The notes: generated by a model from the sequence alone, not told the origin. 64,000 nucleotides of DNA from an uncultured Fibrobacter sp. (GCF_947305105.1 NZ_CAMZCS010000009.1:33349-97348); one strand, 5' to 3'; positions 39,360-49,585 are shown, counted from the first letter of the stretch. Translations and numbers: made by a program.

Positions 39360-40268
39360 TTATTTGGCGACATCCGGCGCCGGATTTGCCGCATTTTTCT
39401 TATGGCGGCCAATATTCTTGAAATCCGGAGTCAGTTTAGCGCAAGCCGAATCCTTCGGCAAGGAGCGGTACAGCACGAGTTCCTTCGTAAAGAACCCCTT
39501 GGTCGAGGAGCTGACGGTCCACTTGTTGCCGGCAGCGCAACCACCAAACTGCACCTTGTTCTCGGCGACAAAGCGCGAGCCCGTCACCTTGTACTTGAAA
39601 TAATCCGTCTGAGCCGTATCGGGGAGTTGCAAAGATTTCGGCCCACCAATATCGTTGTTGCGTGCAAAGTACGTCTTCTGCGCATCCACGTAGCCCGCTG
39701 CCCAATCCTGCATATCCTTGAGAGCCGATTCCACGTTAGCCACCTCGTGCATTTCGGAAAAGCCCGTAAGCGCGGCAACAATCACGATTAAAACGACCAC
39801 TCCCCCAGCCGAACTGGCAATGGCAATTTTAGCTTGACGGGACAGCGGATGAGTTTCGACTTCCACTTCTTCTTCGAGCAAGCCTTCCATCGGTTCGACC
39901 GTATCCCACTTGAGCAGGCGCATAGCCACCAAGACATGCACCGCCTGCTTGGGAAACGCCAAGCAAACCAAGGCAAGCAACAAAATGAGTATACCGACAA
40001 CCAAAAGCACCGTAAGTGCCGTTTCGGCTGTAGGCAACAGGGCATTGACATCCTTGACCATCGCCAAAAGCTGTTTGTCTTCGGCAAAGTTCTTCGCCGC
40101 AATCCGGCCCGTAAAGTTGGAATATCGCGCAAGCGCAAGGTGAATCGCATCAGTAGCAATTGCAAGAACAGCGGTAAGTACCCTCGACACGAGCACGAAA
40201 ATCATGCCAATAATGGCAATCATCGCTCCAATCAAGCGGACCGTGCGTATGGGTGTCAATCCGTTCAT
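39360..40268 (-). CDS. Membrane protein with pilin-like C-terminal part
   Basis: This 302-residue protein has two hydrophobic N-terminal helices (~8-35 and ~82-105), then a third (~150-172, IASSAGGVVVLIVIVAALTGF). An amphipathic helix and a compact domain with a Cys pair (QFGGCAAGNKWTVSSS ... DSACAKL) follow. From the third helix on, the layout resembles a type IV pilin-like or pseudopilin fold. I do not recognise a family. ATGA overlap with the upstream Aas-like gene shows translational coupling, so the protein may work with phospholipid recycling or simply share the operon. Confidence 0.7.
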   Translation of the reverse strand: MNGLTPIRTVRLIGAMIAIIGMIFVLVSRVLTAVLAIATDAIHLALARYSNFTGRIAAKNFAEDKQLLAMVKDVNALLPTAETALTVLLVVGILILLLALVCLAFPKQAVHVLVAMRLLKWDTVEPMEGLLEEEVEVETHPLSRQAKIAIASSAGGVVVLIVIVAALTGFSEMHEVANVESALKDMQDWAAGYVDAQKTYFARNNDIGGPKSLQLPDTAQTDYFKYKVTGSRFVAENKVQFGGCAAGNKWTVSSSTKGFFTKELVLYRSLPKDSACAKLTPDFKNIGRHKKNAANPAPDVAK

Positions 40269-43200
40269 TTTTTCGCCACCAATTCCTTGGCCAATTTTTT
40301 CGCCGTTGTAAAGTCAGCCTTACCCGTACCGAGCTTGGGCACTTTGTCCACAGCAAATGCCGCCGCCGGGAGCATAATTGGCGGGAACCCGCTTGCACGC
40401 AGTTCCGAAAGCACATCCTTCGGGTCTTTTTCGCCCTGGTAAAGGAGCACAATCTTTTCGCCCTTCGCCGAATCGGGGATAGCCGTCACCACGTAGTCGC
40501 AACCTTCGAGCACCGGCGTATCTTGAATCTTCTTTTCCACGGCACCAAGGCTCACCATCTCGCCACCCAGCTTGGCAAAGCGGCTGTAGCGGTCCACAAT
40601 CGTGAGGAATCCGTCTTCGTCGAGGAAGCCCTTGTCGCCCGTGCGGTAGTAACGCTTGCCATCGATTTGCACCATCACGCTTTGGGTGCGTTCGGGGTCC
40701 TTGAGGTAGCCCACCATCACCTGGCAGCCGCCAATCAAGACCATGCCCGCCTCGCCTGTCGGCAGCGGCTTGTTCGTCTCGGGGTCCACAATCAAGAACT
40801 GGGAACCAGGGAGCGCCATGCCTACCGTACCCGGCTTGTTGTTCACCTGCATGGTCATGTAGTCGCTGCGGAGGTTGTTCTCGGTGTTGATGGATGCCAC
40901 CGGGGCCGTCTCGGTGCAGCCGTACCCTTCGTAAATTTCTTTGCCGAACTTGAGACGGAACGCGGTCACCAGTTCCGGGCGCAAGGCCTCGGCACCGGCG
41001 ATAATCAGGCGCACGTACTTGAGCGCCATCGGGTGCACGTAACGGCTAATCGTAAACGCACGCAGGAATGTCGGGGTTGCGACAAAGGCAGACACACGGA
41101 ATTCCGCACAAACTCGCGCCATGGTCTTCACGTCGGTCGGGTCGGCCACCGTCACGATGGGGCAACCTTCGGTGAGGTTCAAAAGCGTCGTCACCGTAAG
41201 GCCAAAGCTATGGAACAGCGGGAGTTCCGAGAGCATCACGTCGGCGCGGGTCACGTTGAAAATACAGGCGAGCTGCTGGATGTTGCCCATGAGGTTCCTG
41301 TGGCTCAGCATCACCCCCTTGGGCGTACCTTCGGAACCGGAACTGAACATGATGGCCGCAATGCTGTCGAGCGACACGCGCTTGCGGAAGCAGAACTTGA
41401 TAAGCCAGCTCGGGGCGAACATGCAGAACACGAGGAAGAAGGCTATCTTCGCCTTCGGGATTTCCTTCATGAAATCTTCGGCGTAGAACAAACGCAGTTT
41501 ATCGCTTGCAATCTTCGAGTAGTCGTTCCCGCGACCTTTCAGTTTCTCGATGAACTGGCGGCTCGTAATCACGGACTTCACATCGGCACGTTCGGCACAG
41601 AATTTCACGTTGTCGACCGACGAGGTGTAGTTCAAATTCACGTTCGTCTTGCCCAAGAGCCAAAGAGCGAGGTTCACAATGACTCCTGCAGGGCTCGGCG
41701 GGAGCATGATGCCCACGTTATTTTCGTCGGAACCGAGAATCTTCTTCAGGTGCCTGCTGAACGCGACAACCGCACCCATCAGTTTGTAACCGGAGAAGTG
41801 CCCTCCATCGGGATTGTAAATAGCAGGGCCATTCTTGATATGGCGCTTGTACGTACGGATCCAGCTATCGGCAATCGGGTGAACGAACGAAACGGCATAG
41901 CTCCAAGCATCAATCGAAACCTTACGGACAATGGCGCGGACCTCGTTGGGCGGAGTGGAGGCCGGAATCGGTTCACCGAAGGCAACCGTCACAACGCGTT
42001 CAGAAGAAGCGCCGTACATGTCGGAATCGCTGTAGCTGTAGTTACTGCCCCACAGCCCCTGGATGTAGAAGGGCAGCACCTGGGCTTCCGTCCCCTCGAC
42101 CACCTTCGAGTAGTCGATGGTAAACGGTTCGACGTGCGGAGACTTGGACACCTCGCCCGTCGGGAAGAATACAACTGCGCGGCCTTCCAGCAAAGCCTGG
42201 TGGATGCGGCCCATAGCCGATTCCTGATGGCGGGAGTCGTAACGGATGACACCCATGCGCTTGAGCAAAGCGCGTAAGTACCATTTTTCGAAGTGGTCCT
42301 TACTCGTCGCAATAGTGAGCGAACGCGGGGACGCCATCTGGACCATGGCCCAGTCGATAAAGCTGTGGTGGTTGCCCACCAAGAGAATCGGGCCGTCGTT
42401 CGGGATATTCTGGACACCGAGAACGCGAATCTGGTACTTGTTGAAAACAAGGCGCAAGATAGAGCGAATCAAAGCTTGGGGCAAATTGGAAATAGCCCAG
42501 ACAAACACGCCTATCGAAATAATGGCCAGACCGATAAAGTAAAGCTGCGGAGGAATCGCCGTATAGTGGCGCATCCAGGAGAACAGGAACAGGAACGCGA
42601 CCAGCACGACCGCCTGGATCAAATTAGCAAGCGCAAGGACCCAGCCCGAATTGTTCGGACGCGTATTGTACTGGAGCAAGGCGTTCACCGGCACAAGGAA
42701 CATGCCACCGCAGAAACCGATAAGCGTGTACAAGATAGCGAGTGCAACCGGATGCACGAGGAACGGGACGAGGAACATGCAGACAGAAACAAAAATCATG
42801 CCCAGAGGAATGAACCCGGTCTCAATGAAGTCCTTGGATTTCTGCGCCGCAAAGATGGAGCCCAGCATGAGACCCACCATCGCGAACGGCAGCATGTTCT
42901 GGATCATGTTGATGTCGTTCGAACCGGAAAGGTCCTGGAACATGAGTACGAACACCTGAGCCATAGCCCAGAACATCGCGAGGGCGATAATCGAAGCCCT
43001 GAGCGTGGAATGACGCCAACCGATGCCGAACTTACGGCGGGACTTGTAGAAATTCAGGTTCAGGTTCTCGTAACGGACTTTCGGAACAAGGAAACTTGCT
43101 ACCGTACCTAGAACACTGATTCCCGTCAAGACCCACGGGATAACCACCGACCGCGAAATAATCACCCCGACCGCCTCGTAGGACGCACTTTCATTGAGTT

Positions 43201-43693
43201 CAACGAGGTTCACGGCAACAATAACAAGGCCCGAAGCGAAGATAATGCTTATCAGCGAGAAAATCTGGAGAAAAGCGTTCGAGTAGCTCAAGTTGCGGAC
43301 GCCAAACATCTCCTTGAGAATCGTGTACTTGGCCACGCTGTGAACGGCAAAACCAGACGAAAGACCAATGGAAAGCCAGAAGGCAACTCTCGGGCACCCG
43401 CAAGTCACAAGGACAGACATTGCAATAACAAAAGCCGTCATGAACAAGGCAGACCAAGCCAAGACCTTGTTCTTCGAGAACTTGTTGGCCAAGAACCCGG
43501 CTGGGAAGAACATCAGTACGTAGGGGGCGATAAAGAATATCTGAAGCATGAAGCTCTGCCAAATCTGGCCACTTTCCCCAGCAGTGAACGACCCCGACAG
43601 GATTTTCTGTGCATAGATAAATACGCCCATCTGCACAAAGGTCATTGCGAGAATGGATAAGAAAAATCTTACCGAACCCTTAATTTTCCACAT
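40265..43693 (-). CDS. aas: Three-domain Aas-like protein: MFS flippase, PlsC acyltransferase, acyl-ACP synthetase
   Basis: A 1142-residue membrane protein that would import lysophospholipid and re-acylate it. Residues ~1-400 form an LplT-like major-facilitator transporter. PlsC follows at ~420-610, with the catalytic NHHSFIDW (~437) and the substrate loop FPTGEVSKS. The AMP-forming ligase covers ~690-1140 (AIMFSSGSEGTPKGVMLSHRN, ~783; YEGYGCTETAPV; YYRTGDKGFLDEDGFLTIVDR). In E. coli the transporter and the acyltransferase-ligase are separate neighbours (lplT-aas); here all are fused. The start at 43693 follows AAGGA; the longer frame has an unrelated N-terminus. It is coupled by ATGA to the downstream membrane protein. 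Confidence 0.93.
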   Translation of the reverse strand: MWKIKGSVRFFLSILAMTFVQMGVFIYAQKILSGSFTAGESGQIWQSFMLQIFFIAPYVLMFFPAGFLANKFSKNKVLAWSALFMTAFVIAMSVLVTCGCPRVAFWLSIGLSSGFAVHSVAKYTILKEMFGVRNLSYSNAFLQIFSLISIIFASGLVIVAVNLVELNESASYEAVGVIISRSVVIPWVLTGISVLGTVASFLVPKVRYENLNLNFYKSRRKFGIGWRHSTLRASIIALAMFWAMAQVFVLMFQDLSGSNDINMIQNMLPFAMVGLMLGSIFAAQKSKDFIETGFIPLGMIFVSVCMFLVPFLVHPVALAILYTLIGFCGGMFLVPVNALLQYNTRPNNSGWVLALANLIQAVVLVAFLFLFSWMRHYTAIPPQLYFIGLAIISIGVFVWAISNLPQALIRSILRLVFNKYQIRVLGVQNIPNDGPILLVGNHHSFIDWAMVQMASPRSLTIATSKDHFEKWYLRALLKRMGVIRYDSRHQESAMGRIHQALLEGRAVVFFPTGEVSKSPHVEPFTIDYSKVVEGTEAQVLPFYIQGLWGSNYSYSDSDMYGASSERVVTVAFGEPIPASTPPNEVRAIVRKVSIDAWSYAVSFVHPIADSWIRTYKRHIKNGPAIYNPDGGHFSGYKLMGAVVAFSRHLKKILGSDENNVGIMLPPSPAGVIVNLALWLLGKTNVNLNYTSSVDNVKFCAERADVKSVITSRQFIEKLKGRGNDYSKIASDKLRLFYAEDFMKEIPKAKIAFFLVFCMFAPSWLIKFCFRKRVSLDSIAAIMFSSGSEGTPKGVMLSHRNLMGNIQQLACIFNVTRADVMLSELPLFHSFGLTVTTLLNLTEGCPIVTVADPTDVKTMARVCAEFRVSAFVATPTFLRAFTISRYVHPMALKYVRLIIAGAEALRPELVTAFRLKFGKEIYEGYGCTETAPVASINTENNLRSDYMTMQVNNKPGTVGMALPGSQFLIVDPETNKPLPTGEAGMVLIGGCQVMVGYLKDPERTQSVMVQIDGKRYYRTGDKGFLDEDGFLTIVDRYSRFAKLGGEMVSLGAVEKKIQDTPVLEGCDYVVTAIPDSAKGEKIVLLYQGEKDPKDVLSELRASGFPPIMLPAAAFAVDKVPKLGTGKADFTTAKKLAKELVAKK

Positions 43694-43775
43694 ATTCGAG
43701 TCCTTGATGAATATTGGGAATAAAGATATAAATCCATGCTCTAAAAAAGGGGGACTGGATGTTTTAAATAATATT

Positions 43776-45152
43776 TCAGGACTTCCCACACCCCATTAGC
43801 GACTCAATTTCGGCAACAGTCCTGGGAATATGCCTAGAAAGGTTGACATGCCCAGTCCCGGTAATCAGCAAGTCGTCCTCGATGCGGATACCGATTTTTT
43901 CGCGATACCGCTTGCCCCCGATGGTCGCCGAGAACGTCCCGTAAAGCCCCGGTTCGCACGAAATCATCATGCCCGGTTCGAGCACCGTCGTAAGCGAACG
44001 GCTCCCCGGATCCCCTTCGTGGATTTGCTCCCCGATAAAATGGCTCACTCCATGCGGACGGCGGTCGTACAGCAGTTTGTAAGTACCGCGAGCCCCCTTC
44101 ACCAGGCGCGTTTCGAGTTGTTCCATAATGTAGTCCCACGGGATTTGCCCGATTTCCTTGAGGGACACCCCAGGGCGCACCGCACGGCGGTAAACTGCGG
44201 CAGAATCCAGGACAATTTCGTACAACATTTTTTGCAAAGGATTGAACTTGCCGTTCACGGGAATGGTTCGCGAAATATCACTGTGGAGCGTCCCTACGCG
44301 GGTTCCGAAATCGAGCAGCACCAGGCTCCCCTTCTTGAGAAGTTCGTCCTTTTTCACGTAATGCAGGCAGCAGGCGTTCTCGCCCGAAGCGACAATGGTC
44401 GGGAATGCCAAATCCCCGTCGCCACCGAGGAGCAGTTGGTGGTCGAGGAACAGGCCCAAATCACGCTCGCCCTTGAACGTGGGCATAACCTCCAACAGTT
44501 TGCGGAAAGCCTTGTCCGTGGCCACCTGCGCGCGCTTTGCTTCATCGATGCGCGGGGCATCCAGCGGGAGTCTCAGTTCCCAATGCAAATCGGCGGCACT
44601 CCGCACAGCAACCCTATGTGGCCGCAGGGCTCGTTCCACTTTTTGTTTGAACTTCCAGTTGTGGTCGCCCTGGAATTTATCATGAAAAAACGCATAAACA
44701 AACGACTTTGATCCCTTCTTCTTCACAAGAGATTCAAGAGTCTCGTAGAACTTGTCGGCTGGCCGAACATCCTTGAACCCCGTCAGTTGCGCGGCCTCGG
44801 AATCCCCATCCAGGTAGCCAATCCGCTTGCCCACCCAAAATTCCTTGAACGGGTCTTTTTTCGGGACGAACAGGATTTCGGACTTGGATGCGGGGTCGAG
44901 CAGCAAAAAACATCCTGCCTGGTTCACACCCGTCAAAAAGAGAAATGCCGGTTCTTGAATAAACTTAGTCCAAGTGGAAGTGAAGGCTTCCTCGCACCCT
45001 GGATCCACGGGCATACCCGCAAAAACGCAAACAGAATCCAGTTTTTCCATCAGGGCCATGCGCCGGGCATGGTAAATTTCCCTGGAATCATGTTTACAAG
45101 AAGATACAAATACCTGAGAATAGGCTTTCGCCAAAGAAAAATCCTTTTGCAT
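43776..45152 (-). CDS. pepP: Xaa-Pro aminopeptidase, M24 family
   Basis: This 458-residue cytoplasmic metallopeptidase removes N-terminal residues before proline. The N-terminal creatinase-like domain spans ~30-190. The pita-bread domain has the five metal ligands: Asp in VLLDFGTR, Asp in HSDISRT, His in PHGVSHFIG, Glu in ISCEPGLY and Glu in GIRIEDDLL. The length fits the PepP class. There is no ribosome site in the AT-rich upstream sequence. Its 3' end lies upstream of the aas start on the same strand with the aas promoter region overlapping, so the two may share a transcript. Confidence 0.93.
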   Translation of the reverse strand: MQKDFSLAKAYSQVFVSSCKHDSREIYHARRMALMEKLDSVCVFAGMPVDPGCEEAFTSTWTKFIQEPAFLFLTGVNQAGCFLLLDPASKSEILFVPKKDPFKEFWVGKRIGYLDGDSEAAQLTGFKDVRPADKFYETLESLVKKKGSKSFVYAFFHDKFQGDHNWKFKQKVERALRPHRVAVRSAADLHWELRLPLDAPRIDEAKRAQVATDKAFRKLLEVMPTFKGERDLGLFLDHQLLLGGDGDLAFPTIVASGENACCLHYVKKDELLKKGSLVLLDFGTRVGTLHSDISRTIPVNGKFNPLQKMLYEIVLDSAAVYRRAVRPGVSLKEIGQIPWDYIMEQLETRLVKGARGTYKLLYDRRPHGVSHFIGEQIHEGDPGSRSLTTVLEPGMMISCEPGLYGTFSATIGGKRYREKIGIRIEDDLLITGTGHVNLSRHIPRTVAEIESLMGCGKS

Positions 45153-45236
45153 AGGTAAAAATTTATGTTTTTTACAATTAATTGCCTTTTAACAATATAT
45201 ATTTAGGCTACCACAGACTAGAATGGAGCCTGAATA

Positions 45237-45548
45237 ATGATTTTAAAGAATTGGAAACTCATCCTCGCTGCTCTCAGCCTTGCCATGTTCACTGCTTGCG
45301 CCGGTTCCTCCGGTGGTAGCGAAGAAAGCGGTGACGACGGATACTCCTACGAAGACGATGGTAGCGGCAACACCGTAAAGAAGAAAAAACCGGTCAAGGT
45401 CGACAAAGACGAACTCAAGGATTCCGAAAAGGAAGCCATGGCCCTCACTGAAGAGAACCACAAGCTCCGCAAGGAAATCTTCGACGCCAAGAACAAGCTC
45501 GGTTTGCCCACCGGTCAAGGGAGCGACGACGCTTCTGCCGGTGAATGA
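45237..45548 (+). CDS. Small lipoprotein with coiled-coil segment
   Basis: The 103-residue lipoprotein has lipobox AMFTAC, an acidic Ser/Gly/Asp stretch, a KKKKPVKVDKDELKD segment and a short coiled coil (EKEAMALTEENHKLRKEIFDAK), then an Asp/Ser tail. Family unknown. GGAG precedes the ATG. Its stop overlaps the phoH start (ATGA), so it heads a three-gene coupled operon with phoH and pgpH. Confidence 0.8.
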   Translation: MILKNWKLILAALSLAMFTACAGSSGGSEESGDDGYSYEDDGSGNTVKKKKPVKVDKDELKDSEKEAMALTEENHKLRKEIFDAKNKLGLPTGQGSDDASAGE

Positions 45549-46495
45549 TTAACGAAGAGCATTATCATATTTCCGACGACCTGAAACGCATTGTTTCAGG
45601 CGAGAACGAGACGGTTTTCCGGTTATTGGAGAGCCGTTTTTCTGTTGAGATCCAGACGCGACTCCCGGGGCTCCGCATCAAGCCCCGCAAGGGGGCCGAC
45701 ATGGAGGGTGTACTCTCCGTGCTGGACCAGCTCAAGATGTCGGCAAGGCATGGCGACGGCATGACAGCCAAGCAACTCGACCGCATCCTTGGCCCGACCG
45801 TCGAGCCGTCCGGCAAGTCCATCCCCGACGCCCCCATCTTCCGCAACCGGTTCGGCATCGCCATCTCGGCAAAGACCCCCTCGCAAGTGGAACTGGTCGA
45901 AGCCGTCGAAAAGAACGACGTCATTTTCGCCAAAGGCCCTGCAGGGACCGGCAAGACATTCCTCGCCGTAACGCTTGCCGTCGCAAGCCTCGAGCGGCAC
46001 GAAGCCGAAAAGATTTGCCTTGTCCGACCGGCAGTCGAAGCCGGAGAATCGCTCGGATTTTTGCCCGGCGACCTCAAGGAAAAAATCGCGCCGTACCTGC
46101 GCCCGATCCACGACAGCCTTTCTGAACTCCTCCCCGCCGAAAAGCTCCGCCGGTACGAAGAATCCGGAGCAATCGAAGTGGCCCCCCTCGCCTACATGCG
46201 CGGACGCACGCTAAAAAGGGCCTTCATCATCCTCGACGAAGCGCAAAACACGACAATTGCGCAGATGAAAATGTTTCTCACGCGCCTGGGCCCCCATAGT
46301 AAAGCTATCATTACAGGGGATGCCACACAGGTGGACCTCGCCGCAGGTCAGGTTTCCGGTCTGGAGCACGCCATGAAAATCCTGAAAGGGATTCCCGGAA
46401 TCGCGCAAGTGCAGTTCACGGCAACCGACATCCTGCGCCACCACCTGGTCAAGGACATCCTGCACGCCTACGCCGAAAAGGAAAAAAAGAAATGA
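45545..46495 (+). CDS. phoH: PhoH-family ATPase
   Basis: This 316-residue cytoplasmic P-loop ATPase belongs to a group linked to RNA metabolism. Walker A is [15 protein letters not shown] (~120-134) and Walker [11 protein letters not shown] (~228-237), followed by MKMFLTRLG, the arginine-finger-like region GDATQVDL and a C-terminal ADE-like helix. The short N-terminal domain is usual for PhoH/YbeZ. It overlaps the preceding lipoprotein gene and the following pgpH gene by ATGA each. In many bacteria phoH and the HD membrane gene are followed by ybeY; no ybeY is seen here. Confidence 0.94.
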   Translation: MINEEHYHISDDLKRIVSGENETVFRLLESRFSVEIQTRLPGLRIKPRKGADMEGVLSVLDQLKMSARHGDGMTAKQLDRILGPTVEPSGKSIPDAPIFRNRFGIAISAKTPSQVELVEAVEKNDVIFAKGPAGTGKTFLAVTLAVASLERHEAEKICLVRPAVEAGESLGFLPGDLKEKIAPYLRPIHDSLSELLPAEKLRRYEESGAIEVAPLAYMRGRTLKRAFIILDEAQNTTIAQMKMFLTRLGPHSKAIITGDATQVDLAAGQVSGLEHAMKILKGIPGIAQVQFTATDILRHHLVKDILHAYAEKEKKK

Positions 46496-48771
46496 AGAAG
46501 AAACAGATGAAGCTCCACCTCTTTATCGGATGGCTACTCATACTAGGCATCGCCTTCTTGCTTTTCCCAGACAAGAACGTAGCCGTGCAAGCCGAACGCC
46601 CGCACCTGGGGCAGCTCAGCACCCGCACCATCGTTGCCCCCATCAACTTCGAGGTTCCCAAGACCGAACAAGAAATTGAGCAGGAACGCAACCGCGCCGC
46701 CGAAAAGATCAACGCCATCTTCGAGTTCAACACCGACGAAAGCAACCGCATCTACGACGACCTGAAGCAGTACCTCTCCAAACTCGCCTCGTACGGCGCG
46801 CTCCAGTCCCAAATCAACTCGGCCGACGACGAAGAATCGCCCATCCAGCCCAAGGTGCAACAGGCCTCCCGCCTTTACGAAACACTCAAGTCCCGCCTTT
46901 CCCCTTCGGCCATCAAGCAGCTGAGCGTCAACTCCAAGGCAAGGGATTCCCTGCTTTCGAAATTCAGCAAGATGCTGCAAAAGGGAGTCTCTAACACGTA
47001 CATCGCCAGTTCCGAAACGGCAGTGCAGCTTTACCGCGATACATACAACGTCCAGGAACTCAAGTTCATCATTTACAACAAACCGAACGTCGCGCTAATC
47101 AAGGACAACCAGGAATTGACGCTCGAAGTCAGTTCCATACAGCCGGTCCAGCGCAGCATCGACGAAACCTTTGCAGAACTGCAACTCAGTTTCCCCAACG
47201 ACCAAGGTATCTTGAGCGCCTTCTACGAAGCACTGTACGTATTCACTCTGCCCAACGTATTCTACCTCGATAAAGAGACGATGGCCCGCAAGCAGCAGGC
47301 CCGCGACAAGGTGACCCGCATCAAGGGCATGATTCCGCGCGGCATGGAAATCGTGACGCAAGGTTCTCCCGTCACCAAGGAAATTCTCGAAAGGATTGAC
47401 GCGCTGCAGCTTGCCCAGAAAAAAGAAGAGAACTCGAGAGTGCTGACCGCACCGTACGGGCACTTCCTCATGTTCCTCATCGTCATCACGGCGTTCTACC
47501 TGTTCATGCTCGTGGTCTCGACGCACTCGATGTTCAGGACCCCGAGGCAATTGTGGAGTTTGTCTGTACTCGTCGCTTTGCAGCTGTTCGCCTTCTGGGG
47601 CGGCAAGTACCTCACGGACTTCCTGAGCCAGACTCCTGAACTCGCCTCCTTCTCCGAGAAGGTGGACTTCATGTGGCTGTACCCGTTCGCCTTCACGCCG
47701 GTCATCGCGACCGTGCTCTACGACAGGCGCCTGAGCACAGGCTTCTGCGTATTCTCCGCATTCACGTTCGGCATTCTCAACGGATACGACCTCGCAGCGA
47801 CCATCGCCGTCATCGTGGTGCTCTTCACCACGACACAGCCGCTGACCCGCATGCGCTACCGCGTACAGTTCTTGTGGGGAATTTTCGCCGGCATCGGTTC
47901 TTTGGCCGTCGCCATCACGATTATGTTCCTGCTGCGTAACCGCATGGAATTCGCCCCGTTCTACCAGACGCTCATCGCCGCAAGCGTAAACGTCATCGCC
48001 TGTACGGCAATCGCATCCGTGCTCTTTATGCACTTGATTGAACGCATCCACGGCATCACGACCGTGCTTACACTCATGGAGATGTCCGACTTCAACAGGC
48101 CGGCCCTCAAGCGCATCTCGGAACTCGCTCCCGGCACGTTCCACCACAGCATCCAGGTTTCGAACCTCGCCGAGAAGGTTGCCGACAGCATCGGTGCCAA
48201 CTCCCTCCTGGTCCGCGTCATGGCGCTCTACCACGACCTCGGCAAGACGATGCGCCCGGAATACTTTACCGAGAACCAGAAGCAGGGCGTGAACCCGCAC
48301 AACTCGCTCGACCCGTACCAGTCCGTCAAGATTATCACAGGGCACGTGGAGCACGGAGCCATCCTCGCAAAAGAATACAAGATTCCGGACCTCGTTGCCG
48401 CAGGCATCACCGAGCACCACGGTACGACCATCATCCAGTATTTCTACCACAAGGCCCTCGAAGAGACGACCGATACCGACAAGGTCGTCAAGGAAGAAGA
48501 TTTCCGTTACAAAGGCCCGAAGCCGCAGAGCAAGGAAACCGCCATCCTCATGCTCGCCGACATCATCGAAGCCACCAGCCGCTCCATGACAGACACCTCC
48601 CCCGAAAGTCTGGAAGAAATGATCCACAAGACAATCCAGGGCCGCTTCATGGAAGGCCAGTTCAACGAAAGCGACCTTTCCATCAAGGAACTGTTCAAGC
48701 TGGAGAAGGCATTCCTGCACAGCCTCGACGGGACGTATCACACGCGAGTGAAGTATCCGGGACAAAGGTAA
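46492..48771 (+). CDS. pgpH: 7TMR-HD protein, PgpH-type cyclic-di-AMP phosphodiesterase
   Basis: A 759-residue membrane phosphodiesterase. Its first helix ([18 protein letters not shown], ~9-26) leads to a 7TMR-HDED extracellular domain (~40-300). Seven membrane helices (~325-520) follow, then an HD domain (~545-720) with [10 protein letters not shown] (~550), [13 protein letters not shown] (~579) and [17 protein letters not shown] (~640-655). Members such as Listeria PgpH hydrolyse c-di-AMP; that activity is assumed here from the family. Coupled to phoH by ATGA. A diadenylate cyclase gene is not in this window. Confidence 0.92.
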   Translation: MKKKQMKLHLFIGWLLILGIAFLLFPDKNVAVQAERPHLGQLSTRTIVAPINFEVPKTEQEIEQERNRAAEKINAIFEFNTDESNRIYDDLKQYLSKLASYGALQSQINSADDEESPIQPKVQQASRLYETLKSRLSPSAIKQLSVNSKARDSLLSKFSKMLQKGVSNTYIASSETAVQLYRDTYNVQELKFIIYNKPNVALIKDNQELTLEVSSIQPVQRSIDETFAELQLSFPNDQGILSAFYEALYVFTLPNVFYLDKETMARKQQARDKVTRIKGMIPRGMEIVTQGSPVTKEILERIDALQLAQKKEENSRVLTAPYGHFLMFLIVITAFYLFMLVVSTHSMFRTPRQLWSLSVLVALQLFAFWGGKYLTDFLSQTPELASFSEKVDFMWLYPFAFTPVIATVLYDRRLSTGFCVFSAFTFGILNGYDLAATIAVIVVLFTTTQPLTRMRYRVQFLWGIFAGIGSLAVAITIMFLLRNRMEFAPFYQTLIAASVNVIACTAIASVLFMHLIERIHGITTVLTLMEMSDFNRPALKRISELAPGTFHHSIQVSNLAEKVADSIGANSLLVRVMALYHDLGKTMRPEYFTENQKQGVNPHNSLDPYQSVKIITGHVEHGAILAKEYKIPDLVAAGITEHHGTTIIQYFYHKALEETTDTDKVVKEEDFRYKGPKPQSKETAILMLADIIEATSRSMTDTSPESLEEMIHKTIQGRFMEGQFNESDLSIKELFKLEKAFLHSLDGTYHTRVKYPGQR

Positions 48772-48805
48772 GTAAGGGATTAGAATCAAGGATCTAGAGG
48801 CTAGG

Positions 48806-48851
48806 GAGAAATATCACGGCTTCGCCGTCTTATATTGACGCACGAAGTGCG
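48806..48851 (+). repeat. 46-bp dispersed repeat, copy 2
   Basis: Identical to the inverse complement of 32357-32402. ctagaggctaggg lies before it and ctagcctctag after it. Confidence 0.8.
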
Positions 48852-48935
48852 AGATTCTTGTTCACTAACCTCTAGCCTCTAGTCTCTCACCTCTAGCCTA
48901 AGTCCAATTATTTCGCCAAAAATACGGGGAATCGG

Positions 48936-48963
48936 TTGACAATGGCCATAAACTTTGTATATT
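48936..48963 (+). promoter_or_regulatory. Promoter for DUF3098-like gene and tRNA-Val
   Basis: TTGACA - 16 nt - TATATT, 38 nt upstream of the small membrane protein gene. Confidence 0.72.
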
Positions 48964-49001
48964 TGGCTCTGTAACTTTGAGAACGAATAGAAGGTTATCG
49001 G

Positions 49002-49193
49002 ATGAATAAAAAGAATCTCATTCTTATTGCTGTCGGTGTCCTGATGCTCGTCATCGGTTTTATCTGTCTCGCCTCCGGCCCGGCAGACAATCCGGTCTCG
49101 CTCACGGTTGCGCCTCTTATCCTCTCGCTTGCCTATGTGGTGATTATCCCCATCGCAATCCTCTGGAGCGGCAAGAAAGAAGAAAAGAAGTAA
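49002..49193 (+). CDS. Small two-helix membrane protein, DUF3098-like
   Basis: The 63-residue protein has two hydrophobic helices: NLILIAVGVLMLVIGFICLA at residues 5-24, and a second (LTVAPLILSLAYVVIIPIAI) at ~34-53. They are joined by a GPADNPVS loop and followed by a Lys/Glu tail (KKEEKK). The pattern IGFICLA-GP-D-P ... APLIL-YVVIIPIAI fits DUF3098 proteins of Bacteroidetes and Fibrobacter. Function unknown. GAAGG lies upstream. The tRNA-Val gene begins 7 bp after its stop and probably shares the transcript. Confidence 0.8.
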   Translation: MNKKNLILIAVGVLMLVIGFICLASGPADNPVSLTVAPLILSLAYVVIIPIAILWSGKKEEKK

Positions 49194-49200
49194 CAAATCC

Positions 49201-49275
49201 GGGCGATTAGCTCAGTTGGTTCAGAGCGTCTGCCTTACAAGCAGAATGTCAGCGGTTCGAATCCGTTATCGCCCA
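49201..49275 (+). tRNA. tRNA-Val (anticodon TAC)
   Basis: Cloverleaf with acceptor GGGCGAT / ATCGCCC, anticodon loop CTTACAA, T loop GGTTCGAATCC and discriminator A. No encoded CCA. Confidence 0.96.
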
Positions 49276-49298
49276 CTACCGAAAATCGGAAACGATTT

Positions 49299-49374
49299 GG
49301 GGTGGTAGCTCAATTTTGGTTAGAGCACCGGCCTGTCACGCCGGAGGTTGCGAGTTCAAGCCTCGTCTATCCCG
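49299..49374 (+). tRNA. tRNA-Asp (anticodon GTC), copy 1
   Basis: Acceptor GGGGTGG / CTATCCC with two wobble pairs, anticodon loop CTGTCAC, discriminator G, as usual for tRNA-Asp. It follows tRNA-Val by 23 bp. Confidence 0.95.
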
Positions 49375-49382
49375 CGAAAAAG

Positions 49383-49405
49383 CCCTCTCGAAAGAGAGGG
49401 TTTTT
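49383..49405 (+). terminator. Terminator after tRNA-Asp copy 1
   Basis: 7-bp stem CCCTCTC / GAGAGGG with GAAA loop and five T. Confidence 0.92.
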
Positions 49406-49462
49406 CATTTTTGCAAAGCATGATTTTCAATAAAAAAAAGACGAATTAAATTCCAAATACCC

Positions 49463-49491
49463 TTGACAGGATTCAAAACAATTAATATATT
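49463..49491 (+). promoter_or_regulatory. Promoter of tRNA-Asp copy 2
   Basis: TTGACA - 17 nt - TATATT, ending 12 nt before the tRNA. Confidence 0.82.
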
Positions 49492-49503
49492 TGGCAAACC
49501 ACT

Positions 49504-49579
49504 GGGGTGGTAGCTCAATTTTGGTTAGAGCACCGGCCTGTCACGCCGGAGGTTGCGAGTTCAAGCCTCGTCTATCCCG
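49504..49579 (+). tRNA. tRNA-Asp (anticodon GTC), copy 2
   Basis: Identical to copy 1 over the full tRNA and on through the downstream gaaaaagccctctcgaaaga region. It has its own promoter. Confidence 0.95.
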
Positions 49580-49585
49580 CGAAAA

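Noticed and set aside
47095..48789. 564-codon minus-strand open frame opposite pgpH
   Set aside because: A shadow frame; the plus-strand HD protein accounts for the region.
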